Position numbers and translations under genes: made by a program. Shown here piece after piece: positions 41,268 through 49,258 of a stretch of DNA of 64,000 bases (position 1 is its first letter; every line of letters begins with the position of its first letter). This DNA is from Oceanimonas sp052119705 (GTDB lineage Bacteria > Pseudomonadota > Gammaproteobacteria > Enterobacterales > Aeromonadaceae), in the NCBI RefSeq assembly GCF_052119705.1, contig NZ_JBGQOP010000003.1, forward strand, positions 62,001 through 126,000, read 5' to 3'. Below the pieces are notes generated by a model. That model saw nothing but the letters and a program-made list of their open reading frames with translations. It had not been told where the DNA came from and did not search any database.

Positions 41268-42632
41268 ATGGCGGGTCTTAGTATACCAGGGGTTGGTTCA
41301 GGTTTTCCGGTACAGCAGTTTGTGGATGCTACTGTTGATGCGGAACGTGTGCCAAAAGAGAATGCGATTAAACGCAAGCAAAGCAACGTAGATGTACAAA
41401 TATCGGCTTATGCTTCGATTAAAAAAGAGCTGGATGCATTCCAAAAATCCCTTAAAGATCTCACCGCGAAAGATGCTTTTCAAACCCGCTCAGTAGCCTT
41501 ATCTACGGAAGGTTTTTTAACTTCAAAAGTAGATAAGAATGCGGTTGCGGGTAGCTATGATATATCTGTAGTGACGTTAGCTAAAGCAGATAAAGTAGGC
41601 TCTGGCTATTTGGCTGATGGCGTTAGCAGCAAAGATAATATTGGTGCGGGTAGCCTCACTTTGGGGATGGGTGGCAAGGCATTTACTGTTAATATTGATG
41701 CAGAGAAAAGCTCGTTAGCAGATATAGCTCAAGCCATTAACCAAGCAGATGACAATACGGGCGTTCGCGCTACTGTAGTAACAGACGATCTCGGTTCTCG
41801 GTTAGTTCTGTTTGGTGATAAGACAGGCACCGAAAATAAGATTGAGATTAATGCGGGCGCAGGCGATTTTGGTGACATCTTTGCTACTGGTCAGTTGGAT
41901 AACATTCAACCTGCCGTTGATGCGGTTATTAAAGTTGACGGTGCAACTGTAACTCGTGGTTCCAACGAGATCAGTGATGTGATTGCTGGAGTAACGCTTA
42001 ATTTAGATAAAGTCAGTACTACTGATGATCCCAGTATCACGCTGACGATAGCTAATGATAAAAAATCGGTTACCGAGAACTTAAAAAGCTTTGTTGAGTC
42101 CTACAACAAGATAGTTGGAACCACTAAAAAGCTCAGCAGCTATGATGCTGAAAATAAAAAAGCCGGTCCGCTTAATGGCGACAGCCTGCTACGTGCCATT
42201 AGCACTCAGTTACGTGACGCCATGGGTGAACAGGTAGAGGGCGCGAGCAGTTCGCTAAAGTCATTATCTGATTTGGGTATTACCACTAAACGTGATGGCA
42301 CGTTAGAGATAGACAATAAAATTCTCGATAATCATATTGCCAATAACTTTGATGGTATTGGTCGCTTGTTCGATGGTGACAGTGGCTTAGCCAACAAGCT
42401 TGATACTATGCTGGAAGGTTTTACTGGCCGTGGCGGTACTATCACTACCAAGAAAGAGTCGCTTGATTTACAGGCTGGTAAGTTTACTCAGCAACGCCTC
42501 GATCTTGACGAGCGTATGGGTAAGTTTGAGCTGCGCGTTATGAAACAATTTAATGCTATGGACTCCATGATTGCCAATATGAACAACCAGATGAACACCA
42601 TGATGTCTATGTTGATGCCCTTGCAATCGTAA
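41268..42632 (+). CDS. fliD: Filament cap protein FliD (HAP2)
   Basis: FliD caps the filament tip and guides flagellin insertion. The 454-residue protein has the N-terminal LSIPGVGSGFPVQQFVDATVDAERVPKENAIKRKQSNVDVQISAYASIKKELDAFQKSL and the C-terminal region with FVESYNKIVG, LRDAMGEQVEGASSSLKSLSDLGITTKRDGTLEIDN and a long final helix. Normal length. GGGAGG precedes the ATG. A perfect hairpin separates it from flaI. Confidence 0.95.
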   Translation: MAGLSIPGVGSGFPVQQFVDATVDAERVPKENAIKRKQSNVDVQISAYASIKKELDAFQKSLKDLTAKDAFQTRSVALSTEGFLTSKVDKNAVAGSYDISVVTLAKADKVGSGYLADGVSSKDNIGAGSLTLGMGGKAFTVNIDAEKSSLADIAQAINQADDNTGVRATVVTDDLGSRLVLFGDKTGTENKIEINAGAGDFGDIFATGQLDNIQPAVDAVIKVDGATVTRGSNEISDVIAGVTLNLDKVSTTDDPSITLTIANDKKSVTENLKSFVESYNKIVGTTKKLSSYDAENKKAGPLNGDSLLRAISTQLRDAMGEQVEGASSSLKSLSDLGITTKRDGTLEIDNKILDNHIANNFDGIGRLFDGDSGLANKLDTMLEGFTGRGGTITTKKESLDLQAGKFTQQRLDLDERMGKFELRVMKQFNAMDSMIANMNNQMNTMMSMLMPLQS

Positions 42633-42638
42633 ATCCTA

Positions 42639-42667
42639 ATAACATGCTCACCCGGTGAGCATGTTAT
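42639..42667. repeat. Perfect 14-bp inverted repeat between fliD and flaI
   Basis: ATAACATGCTCACC and its exact complement meet around one base. It is followed by A/T-rich DNA but no long T run, so it could be a weak terminator, an RNA-processing site or a stabilising hairpin in the fliD-flaI-fliS transcript. Confidence 0.85.
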
Positions 42668-42700
42668 CTAAATTTTAATTTGCATTGTAAAGGAAAGCTA

Positions 42701-43009
42701 ATGTCGGAACGTTTTTTGCAAGAACTTGCTGAACTCGATAAGGCGCTATTTATTGCGCTGCAAGTGGAGCTTGGTGAGTTTGACGATGAAGCGTTTGATA
42801 AGCATTTGCAGCAGCGTGCCGCTTTAGTACAGCAAGTGGCGGCACAAGGCTCAGCCACGCAGACGCAAGTGCAAGATATTATTGAGCGTTCTCGCAAGCT
42901 TAGCAGCTTAGCTGAAACAGTTAAGGCTAAGCTTGGCGAACAATTATCTACCATTCAAAAAGGTCGGCGCTCTCAGCAGGCCTATCAAAGCGTAAAATAT
43001 CAGGAGTAA
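42701..43009 (+). CDS. FliT-like flagellar chaperone (FlaI)
   Basis: A 102-residue helical protein located between fliD and fliS, the position of FlaI/FliT, the export chaperone for FliD. It is mostly coiled-coil (DKALFIALQVELGEFDDEAFDKHLQQRAALVQQVAAQG, then ERSRKLSSLAETVKAKLGEQLSTIQKGRRSQQAYQSVKY) and ends in a basic segment. Sequence similarity in this family is low, so position is the main support. The ATG at 42701 is chosen because AAAGGAAA lies just before it; an alternative start 21 bases upstream lacks a site. fliS follows by 6 bp. Confidence 0.78.
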   Translation: MSERFLQELAELDKALFIALQVELGEFDDEAFDKHLQQRAALVQQVAAQGSATQTQVQDIIERSRKLSSLAETVKAKLGEQLSTIQKGRRSQQAYQSVKYQE

Positions 43010-43015
43010 GCAGTA

Positions 43016-43423
43016 ATGGCAGGTCCTATGCGTGGCTCAATGAGAGCTTATAAATCAGTAGCGTTAGACAGTCAAAAAACCGTGGCCTCGCCGTACCGCA
43101 TCGTACAAATGCTGTTAGCTGGCGCGCTAGAGCGCTTAGCGAAGGCTAAAACTGCGATAGAGCATAAAAACTATGCCCAACGTGGCGAGCTGATTAGCTC
43201 TACCATGATGATTATTGACGAACTGCGCTTGTCTCTAGATTATGAAGATGGCGGCGAGATTGCGACTAATCTTGGCGGTTTATATGACTTTATGATGTCG
43301 GAGTTAATTAGTGTTAACTTAACCAACGATGTGAGTAAGTTAGAAAGCATAAGCGGCTTGCTACGTGGCATTAAAGAAGGCTGGGATGCCATCCCTGTGA
43401 ATCAACAAGAAGTGCCTGCTTAA
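43016..43423 (+). CDS. fliS: Flagellin export chaperone FliS
   Basis: FliS binds the C-terminal D0 of flagellin in the cytoplasm and keeps it from polymerising early. The 135-residue protein shows the family pattern: AYKSVALDSQKTVASPYRIVQMLLAGALERLAKAKTAIEHKNYAQRGELISSTMMIIDELRLSLDYEDGGEIATNLGGLYDFMMSELISVNLTND. Usual length. It ends the fliD cluster, and repeats start 17 bases after its stop. Confidence 0.95.
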   Translation: MAGPMRGSMRAYKSVALDSQKTVASPYRIVQMLLAGALERLAKAKTAIEHKNYAQRGELISSTMMIIDELRLSLDYEDGGEIATNLGGLYDFMMSELISVNLTNDVSKLESISGLLRGIKEGWDAIPVNQQEVPA

Positions 43424-43824
43424 AGACTACTGGTTATTAGTAAAGGGTGAAGTGTAAAGCGTGAAGGGGTAAACCTAACACTTTACTTTCGCCCTTTATT
43501 GTTTCTGGCGTTTCGTTAGTGTATCTGTAACCCAACCCCTAAAGATAAAAGACCTCTTCGCAACGGAATCCGCGCCTCTTTATTTATGAGAAGCACAGAA
43601 AAATTAAGATGAGATAAGGGCGAAAAGTGCCAAAATATTTATTGACCCACTCTTTTTACTCAACACTCAACACAGCCCTGTGCTTACCGCTTCAAGCTTA
43701 TAGCTTCCGAAGAGTCCTATTTTTTCGTGCTTCTCATAAATTAAAAGGAGTGTCTCTCGTAACAAGGAAGCATTGCAAAAAGGTTTTGGTGTAGTTGGTT
43801 GGAATACGGCTAAGTGAGTTATTC
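43424..43824. other. Repeat region between fliS and the Abi gene
   Basis: Holds one arm of a direct duplication (43438 to about 43650) that contains heptamers and a CACGGAA-type element. Further fragments of dispersed elements run to about 43765. No gene is supported. Confidence 0.75.
43438..43516 (+). repeat. Left direct repeat flanking the Abi gene
   Basis: 79 bases match, at 74 positions, the sequence formed by joining 45017-45061 with 46335-46368, i.e. the right copy before IS insertion. The segment includes GTAAAGG, GTGAAGT, GTAAAGC, GTGAAGG heptamers. Weaker similarity continues further right with the CACGGAA-type element. Confidence 0.9.
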
Positions 43825-44766
43825 TTATTCTTGTTGCCAGATTGACCGCGCTTGCCAATCGGCTGGAAAGCCCATGCGATTAATGTCTATCTGATGTGTA
43901 TCGAGTAGACTTTTTAAGCGTTGCTTCCAATGATGATCACCGCTTATCACGTCCATTAAATATCCCAACATAACCAAGGTGTTGTAAATTTTGCGCAGCC
44001 GTCTGTCACTATCCGGTAGAGTAAATAAGCCGTTAATTAACGCTTCTTCACCATGACGTGGCAGCATTGTTGTTTTGGTAAAATCTCGATTCCACAAACG
44101 GGAATGATGTGCGCTTAGGTTCCGAACTAACGATAGGTGTTCACAAAATGAGATAAGCGTTTTTTCATCCAGCCCATAACTTTTGCTGATTATCTGCCTG
44201 TCGGCGCGCAATTTGATATTACTCAGCCAGCGCGAGAGTTGCCCCATGGTAAGCAGTTCGACGCAAGCCCAAATTGGAGGTAAAGGTTCTTGGTACTTTT
44301 GCGTTAAATGTTTAATAAACTCTTCACGACTTCGTTTTACGTCACCGCTTAATTTCCCCAAACTATTAGCGTACTCCAGCAAGTCACCAAATAGTTCAGG
44401 CTTTAGATGCGGGTGTGCTGTGTTATATCTATGACTAAGCTGGTAAGCAATTTGGATCCGCAACGAAACTTCAAAACGTTCAATAGCATCAAGTACCAGT
44501 AGCCTTAATTCCCGGTCAAAAACATAAAGGTTTAAAATATCATCAAAACTAGTGCCAACTATAAATTGGTGCGTGGCGTGGTCTTGCTCGAAAGGCAAAC
44601 AATAAGCGGCAAAACGATAGTAGTTAAGCTGCGTTAAATAGAACTGCGCTTTAACAATATCGGTGATCTCTAAACCTCGCTGTAGCAGTAAGCTTACTTG
44701 GTCAGGAAATAACGTTGGCGATTTAGTAAAGGCAACTTTAGCGGATGATCTTGGCTGGCGGCTCAT
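43825..44766 (-). CDS. Abi-family (AbiD/AbiF) abortive-infection protein with HEPN motif
   Basis: A 313-residue protein of the Abi_2 family, which aborts phage infection. The family signature is visible in QVSLLLQRGLEITDIVKAQFYLTQLNYYRFAAYCLPFEQ near the N terminus, FDRELRLLVLDAIERFEVSLRIQIAYQLS in the middle and LSLVRNLSAHHSRLWNRDF at about 220. There R-N-L-S-A-H forms the R-x4-H motif of HEPN ribonucleases, so RNA cleavage is likely. The ATG at 44766 has GAGGG upstream; an in-frame ATG 24 bases earlier is possible. It is a lone gene between direct repeats inside the flagellar region, which marks it as acquired. Confidence 0.85.
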   Translation of the reverse strand: MSRQPRSSAKVAFTKSPTLFPDQVSLLLQRGLEITDIVKAQFYLTQLNYYRFAAYCLPFEQDHATHQFIVGTSFDDILNLYVFDRELRLLVLDAIERFEVSLRIQIAYQLSHRYNTAHPHLKPELFGDLLEYANSLGKLSGDVKRSREEFIKHLTQKYQEPLPPIWACVELLTMGQLSRWLSNIKLRADRQIISKSYGLDEKTLISFCEHLSLVRNLSAHHSRLWNRDFTKTTMLPRHGEEALINGLFTLPDSDRRLRKIYNTLVMLGYLMDVISGDHHWKQRLKSLLDTHQIDINRMGFPADWQARSIWQQE

Positions 44767-45061
44767 CTTACGCCCTCGCAGGTTTTGCATGGCCCAGAGA
44801 CGAGTAACCCCTCACAGGGCGCTGATCTGACGGGTAGCGGGAGGGGTGTTGTTACTTCAATAATAACCCCAAGCTTGTCAAAGTCAATATGAGTCACTTC
44901 TGTCTCCATGGTGATCGGACGTCATATGCTGGAACTTCACAGAAAGGTGGCATGCAATCCCCGTTGAACAGCAAGCCGTACCTGCATAAGCGAGCTCTAC
45001 TGTTAGTAAAGGCTGCTAGTAAAGGGTGAAGTGTAAAGAGTGAAGGGTTAAACCTAACGCT
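44767..45061. other. Gap between the Abi gene and the IS element
   Basis: No gene. It contains an imperfect inverted repeat near 44805-44865 (AACCCCTC and GAGGGGTG arms) that may belong to the Abi promoter, and the first part of the right direct repeat (45017-45061). Confidence 0.6.
45017..45061 (+). repeat. Right direct repeat flanking the Abi gene, part 1, cut by the IS
   Basis: Continues at 46335-46368. Bases 45059-45061 (GCT) are one copy of the IS target duplication. Confidence 0.9.
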
Positions 45062-45091
45062 TGGAATGGCCCGACTAAAGTAGACACCTAT

Positions 45092-45919
45092 TTATGCAGC
45101 ATTAAGTTGCTGCGCATATGCGTTGGGGGTTAATCCTCCCAGCGCAGTGTGTCGTCTTACTTTGTGGTAATACTGCGTGATGTAGAAGTGTATTTCTTCT
45201 GTCATCTCTTTGCGAGCCAGCAGACCTAAACGACGGGTCCATTCCTTCTTCAATAAAGAAAAAAAACTTTCTGCACAGGCATTATCCCAGCAGTTTCCCC
45301 GACGAGACATGCTAATAGTCACCTTCCGTTTAGTCAGCCAAGCCATCGTCGCCGTGCAATGATATTGGCTACCTTGGTCTGAGTGAAACATCAGTTCACT
45401 CCCATCAGGCTTCTGTTTCGCCCAAGCTTGCTTTAAGGCCTTAATCACTAATTCAGCGCTATTAACCGGCCCTTGAGCCTTGCCAACCACCTGTCGGGTA
45501 GCAAGGTCGATTATCACCGCCAGATAGAGCCAGCCTTCTTCACAGCGTATCTGAGTAATATCTGACACCCATACACGGTTCTCCTGAGCAACTGTAAACT
45601 GTCGGTTAAGTAGGTTAGGTGTCGCCGCGATACCCGGGTTATGTTTACGGTGCCCAGGCTTAGGCGCAACACAAGAACGGTAACCTGCGCCCTGTAAGAG
45701 GCGTTGCACTTGATTTTTACCGCAGGCAAAGCCTCGGTCGACCGCTTCGCTCCACAATTTCCGATAACCCGCGATACCGTGCTGCTGTTTCGCTTCCGCT
45801 AATAAAAAGGTGAGCAAACTGCGGTGACGCTGCGTTTGAGCCGCAGGCTCCCATTGGCGTTGTTGCCAACGATAATAACCGGCACGTGATACTTCAAGTA
45901 CGTTACACATCACCAGCAC
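45092..45919 (-). CDS. IS3-family transposase OrfB (DDE integrase domain)
   Basis: The catalytic part of the transposase, 275 residues from its first Met, of the rve integrase fold. The acidic triad is visible: D in VWVSDITQI, D in MFHSDQGSQYH and E in NCWDNACAESFFSLLKKE. The end carries the familiar YNHxRRHTAL-type motif as YYHKVRRHTALGGLTPNAYAQQL. The frame is open upstream to the A6G slippery site at 45994-46000, so the working enzyme is an OrfAB fusion made by -1 frameshifting, with a joint of about 25 residues (KAGRVRYQDTSIKFAFIDQY). Confidence 0.95.
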   Translation of the reverse strand: MLVMCNVLEVSRAGYYRWQQRQWEPAAQTQRHRSLLTFLLAEAKQQHGIAGYRKLWSEAVDRGFACGKNQVQRLLQGAGYRSCVAPKPGHRKHNPGIAATPNLLNRQFTVAQENRVWVSDITQIRCEEGWLYLAVIIDLATRQVVGKAQGPVNSAELVIKALKQAWAKQKPDGSELMFHSDQGSQYHCTATMAWLTKRKVTISMSRRGNCWDNACAESFFSLLKKEWTRRLGLLARKEMTEEIHFYITQYYHKVRRHTALGGLTPNAYAQQLNAA

Positions 45920-45960
45920 TGTCCAACTCGCGCTGCGATACTGGTCGATGAAAGCAAATT

Positions 45961-46284
45961 TTATCGACGTGTCTTGGTAGCGTACTCTTCCAGCTTTTTT
46001 AGGATGTCGAGCTCCAGCTCTGCACGCGCTAACTTCTTCTGGAGACGTTTGTTTTCTCGCTCCAACTGGCTCAAACTTTTATCAGGGCCTATATTTTCAA
46101 CGGGTTTATCTTGCTTTGAATCAGATTTATCCATTACCCACTTTCGTCGCCAACGGCTTAATATGTTTGGATGCACCCCAATCTCACTGGATATTTCAGC
46201 GACGGTTTTAGGTGATGAAACAGAAAGCTTAACGGCTTCTCGCTTAAATTCATTACTAAATTTACGTTTGGTTCGAAATTGCAT
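45961..46284 (-). CDS. IS3-family transposase OrfA (helix-turn-helix)
   Basis: The DNA-binding part, about 107 residues from the ATG at 46284. It has the IS3 HTH (KFSNEFKREAVKLSVSSPKTVAEISSEIGVHPNILSRWRRKW) followed by a basic spacer and a leucine-zipper-like coiled coil (LSQLERENKRLQKKLARAELELDILKKLEEY) used for multimerisation. The slippery A6G sequence lies in the ILKKLEE codons, 33-39 bases before its stop. Confidence 0.92.
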   Translation of the reverse strand: MQFRTKRKFSNEFKREAVKLSVSSPKTVAEISSEIGVHPNILSRWRRKWVMDKSDSKQDKPVENIGPDKSLSQLERENKRLQKKLARAELELDILKKLEEYATKTRR

Positions 46285-46407
46285 ACCCTTCCTCACTTTG
46301 AAGAAGTGTCTACTTTTTTGGTGGCATTCCAGCTTTACCTTCGCCCTTTATTGTTTCTGGTGTTTCGTGGAGCAGACCGAGATTAGGGGTAGGGGGTAGG
46401 GATTTTT

Positions 46408-46485
46408 TGCCACGGAATCCACGGAACCCACAGAAAAATTAAGATGAGATAAGGGCAAAAAGTGCCAAATAATCTTATTGGTAAG
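46408..46485 (+). repeat. CACGGAA-type dispersed element, forward copy before flrA
   Basis: Matches the copies at 17689 and 43566 (CCACGGAATCCACGG, then AAAAATTAAGATGAGATAA). The inverted partner at 46955-47036 lies about 470 bp away. Confidence 0.8.
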
Positions 46486-46544
46486 GGCCAGCCCTTCGGG
46501 GAGCTGTAAGATAGAACAAAACCTGTAGCCATAGGACAAACGCT

Positions 46545-46840
46545 GTCATTGCGAGCGTAGCGCGGCAATCCATTCTGCACGCCTGCACAGGGTCCCAACC
46601 ATGGATTGCCGCGTCGTTACACTCCTCGCAAGGACGAAAGGGTTTGGCTCTGACCGTTTTTATGCCGTCATCGCGAGTGCTGCGCGGCAATCCATTGTTT
46701 GGCTTCGGGCCTACTTTTTTGGTCCAATGAATTGGACCCTACAAAACCACAGGCATCGGTTTGGTTTTACGTAAGGCGTACAACGTAAAGCATATGGCAG
46801 CCTGTTCATAGATTGCCGTGTCGCTGCGCTCCTCGCAATG
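46545..46840. repeat. Cluster of palindromic elements ATTGCGAGCG / CGCGGCAATCC
   Basis: At least three copies or half-copies of the CATTGCGAGCGTAGCG...GGCAATCCAT type are interspersed here. This motif class is widespread in bacterial intergenic DNA. Confidence 0.7.
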
Positions 46841-47047
46841 AACGGTTTTAACTTAACATTCAACACTAAAAAATCAACACTGCCCTGTGTTTCCGCCTTT
46901 GGCGAAATGCGAGAGCAAGCGTTCGCCTACAAAACACCGATCTGTAGCTTGAGCTATTTTTTAGATCTTACCCCATTAAATTTTTCAGATTTGATCTCTA
47001 TTTTTCCGTGGATTCCGTGTTCTTCCGTGGCAAAAATATCTTTAGGT

Positions 47048-47061
47048 TTGATCTAGATCAA
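47048..47061. promoter_or_regulatory. Perfect FNR-type site upstream of flrA
   Basis: TTGATCTAGATCAA is an exact TTGAT-N4-ATCAA palindrome, the FNR/Anr consensus. It ends 190 bp before the flrA start. Binding and effect on flrA are unproven. Confidence 0.6.
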
Positions 47062-47251
47062 TCTCAGGTGGTTTGAGCGCCTAGCTTAACTCGAGTTTTT
47101 TTGACGCTTGTGTCAGAATTACGACATCTGGTGTGTACATGCGTTTTTACAATGTTATGCTGTGTTTAATGCAAAGCAACATTTTGCTGTAATAAAAAGC
47201 TGCAATAAAAACATCTGTAATAACTAACTGAATTGTAAGGACATAATTCCT

Positions 47252-48706
47252 ATGAGCTTTAATAGCTGCGTTTTGATCATGGATCACAATCAGGAACGAC
47301 GCTTAAAGCTCGAGGCCATACTGTCTTTTATGCAGGTGGAATGGCGAAGTGGTAGCCGAGCGGAAGATCATGCTTGGTTACAGAACCAGCCACAAAATAT
47401 GACGGTATTGGTCGGAGACACGGATGTGTCTTTGAATGAGCTACTCGAAACATTTCCGCATCACGCCTTTATTAGCTTAACGGCGGCGCACAGCCATTTG
47501 CCTAATTTGTTAGGTACTTTAACCTCGCTGACTTATGACGAACTCACCTCGCTGTTATTACAGGCGCAAAATTGGCAACCTGTATTGATATCAAACGATA
47601 AAGACTGTCGGTTGCACGAGTTGTTGATTGGCGATAGTGGCGTTATGTGCGATGTAAAAAACCTGATCCGACAAGTGGCCAACAAGCCTGCTAACGTACT
47701 GTTGTTGGGTGAGTCGGGCACCGGTAAAGAAGTGATCGCGCGTGCTATTCATTTGTTGTCTTTGCAGTGTGATGGGCCTTTTGTGCCAATTAACTGCGGT
47801 GCTATTCCTGCTGAGTTATTAGAAAGTGAGTTGTTCGGCCATGAGAAGGGTGCGTTTACGGGTGCGGTGTCGGCCCGTAAAGGTCGTTTTGAGCTGGCCG
47901 AAGGCGGCACGCTGTTTTTAGATGAAATTGGCGATATGCCGTTGCCGATGCAGGTAAAACTGCTGCGCGTATTGCAAGAGCGCACCTTTGAGCGGGTAGG
48001 CGGCACGAGGCCGATTGCCGCTAAAGTGCGGGTAATTGCCGCTACGCATCGCGACCTTGAGCAGATGATTTATGAACAGCGTTTTCGTGAAGACTTATAT
48101 TACCGCTTAAATGTATTCCCGATTGAAGCTCCGGCTTTGAGCGCGCGCCAAGAAGATATTCCGCTGTTGCTCAATGAACTGATTAGTCGTCATCGTACTA
48201 CCCATAACGCCGAATTATCATTTTCGTCTGAGGCCATAGAGTCGCTGCAACAATGGCATTGGCCGGGTAACGTGCGCGAGTTGTCAAACTTGGTGGAGCG
48301 GATGTTTATTTTATGCCCCAACCAAGTGGTGCAGTTAGGGGATTTGCCCGTTAAATATCGGGCGGTATCTAATGCACAACTAATAGTGCGCCCCTTTGAT
48401 GAGCTAGACGAGCGCGATGCGTTGTCGGCCATGTTTCAGTCTAACGATGAATTTGCGGGTGAAAACGAAGCCGACTTTTTTGATTTTCAAACCTTGGATG
48501 ACTTAGAAGAAGAGGCGGATTTTATGGCGCCTACTTTGTCGACCGATGGCGTTAATTTAAAAGACATGTTGGCTAACATTGAAATGGACATGATTAGCCA
48601 ATCGTTGGACGTGAATGACGGCATCGTCGCCCGCGCCGCGGAACACTTAGGCATGCGCCGCACTACCTTGGTCGAGAAGATGAAAAAATACGGCATCACT
48701 AAGTGA
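47252..48706 (+). CDS. flrA: Master flagellar regulator FlrA (FleQ), sigma54-dependent
   Basis: Top-level activator of polar flagellar genes; in relatives it also binds c-di-GMP. The 484-residue protein has an N-terminal FleQ domain (about 1-115, without a clear phospho-acceptor aspartate pattern), an AAA+ sigma54-interaction domain (about 130-360) with Walker A GESGTGKEVIARAIH, the GAFTGA loop that touches sigma54 and Walker B GGTLFLDEIGD, and a C-terminal Fis-type helix-turn-helix (VARAAEHLGMRRTTLVEKMKKYGI). All motor residues are present. Stands alone; flrBC follow after 552 bp. Confidence 0.95.
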   Translation: MSFNSCVLIMDHNQERRLKLEAILSFMQVEWRSGSRAEDHAWLQNQPQNMTVLVGDTDVSLNELLETFPHHAFISLTAAHSHLPNLLGTLTSLTYDELTSLLLQAQNWQPVLISNDKDCRLHELLIGDSGVMCDVKNLIRQVANKPANVLLLGESGTGKEVIARAIHLLSLQCDGPFVPINCGAIPAELLESELFGHEKGAFTGAVSARKGRFELAEGGTLFLDEIGDMPLPMQVKLLRVLQERTFERVGGTRPIAAKVRVIAATHRDLEQMIYEQRFREDLYYRLNVFPIEAPALSARQEDIPLLLNELISRHRTTHNAELSFSSEAIESLQQWHWPGNVRELSNLVERMFILCPNQVVQLGDLPVKYRAVSNAQLIVRPFDELDERDALSAMFQSNDEFAGENEADFFDFQTLDDLEEEADFMAPTLSTDGVNLKDMLANIEMDMISQSLDVNDGIVARAAEHLGMRRTTLVEKMKKYGITK

Positions 48707-48748
48707 GAGCGCCGAGCGCCCGGCGCCAAGCACCAAGCTAAACACTAA
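48707..48748 (-). repeat. Heptamer array starting at the flrA stop
   Basis: GAGCGCC twice, then CGGCGCC, AAGCACC, AAGCTAA, ACACTAA in register. It is the inverse type of the array at 39356-39390. Confidence 0.88.
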
Positions 48749-49173
48749 ATCTAAACCTGCTTTTGCCACGGAATACGCGGACAAGCCGCAAGTGTTGAGT
48801 TAAGCTTTTTCATTCAAACCATCCTGCTTCGCAGGACCCGCGAACAAGTTGCGGGCTACAAGAGCCTGTGGTTGTAGGCGAACGCTTGCTCTCGCATTAC
48901 GCCGCAGGCGTAACCTAAAACCGGCCGGCGGTCGCGGCCTCAAGTTATATCAATCCCAGTAAAAAGGCACCGCACTTGTAGTCCCACGCTTTAGGAATTG
49001 ATGCTCACCATTTCAGCCTACTGCGAATATTCACTGGATATTCGATTAAACTGGAATGATTCGTCACGGCGAGACGAGCTCTCCCCTGCGAAGCAGGATG
49101 GTCTAAAATATTCCCGCTGAGACGGGAGTGCCAGCTAAAGCGGCACACTACAAAAGACAGTGTTTCTTTACCT

Positions 49174-49201
49174 CCTCACGCCTCACTCTTTACCCTTCAC
49201 G
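49174..49201 (-). repeat. Heptamer array before flrB
   Basis: CCTCACG, CCTCACT, CTTTACC, CTTCACG in register, nine bases before the sigma54-like site. Confidence 0.85.
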
Positions 49202-49209
49202 GGACAGGC

Positions 49210-49225
49210 TGGCATGCTTATTGAA
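49210..49225 (+). promoter_or_regulatory. Possible sigma54 promoter of flrBC
   Basis: TGGCAT with GG at 49211-49212, ten bases, then GA where GC is expected (TTGAA). Position fits FlrA-dependent flrBC transcription known in Vibrio, but the mismatch at an invariant base lowers confidence. It would put the start of transcription only about 20-30 bases before the flrB ATG. Confidence 0.45.
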
Positions 49226-49258
49226 TGAACAGCCTATAATCCCCTGAATTTTCTTCCT

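Larger units (their letters stand above)
45062..46331 (-). mobile_element. Complete IS3-family insertion sequence, 1270 bp
   Basis: The ends are imperfect inverted repeats of about 28 bp: both begin TGGAATG and share AAAGTAGACAC. A 3-bp target duplication GCT flanks it (45059-45061 and 46332-46334). It encodes OrfA and OrfB on the minus strand with an A6G slippery heptamer at 45994-46000 where the frames meet. Removing the element and one GCT restores the flanking repeat so that it aligns without a gap to the copy at 43438-43516. Both genes are intact, so it is probably recent and active. Confidence 0.95.
46332..47251. other. 920-bp repeat-rich region between the IS and flrA
   Basis: No gene. 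In order: the rest of the right direct repeat (46335-46368), a GGTAGGG heptamer set (46381-46401), a CACGGAA-type element (46408-46485), several ATTGCGAGCG/CGCGGCAATCC palindromic elements (about 46545-46700 and 46810-46840), an inverted CACGGAA-type copy (46955-47036), and a perfect FNR-like site at 47048-47061. The flrA promoter must lie in the last 190 bp, but no -35/-10 pair is convincing. Confidence 0.75.
48707..49258. other. Region between flrA and flrB
   Basis: No gene. It has a G+C-rich heptamer array at 48707-48748, a GGCGAACAAGTTGCC-type element (48839-48859), other dispersed fragments, a second heptamer set at 49174-49201, and a sigma54-like site at 49210-49225. Confidence 0.7.

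Noticed and set aside
44805..44865. Inverted repeat upstream of the Abi gene as a definite operator
   Set aside because: The arms match only partly and the spacing is irregular; too weak for a separate feature.
46383..46690. Overlapping minus-strand frames of 63-71 codons upstream of flrA
   Set aside because: Translations of palindromic intergenic repeats, not protein genes.
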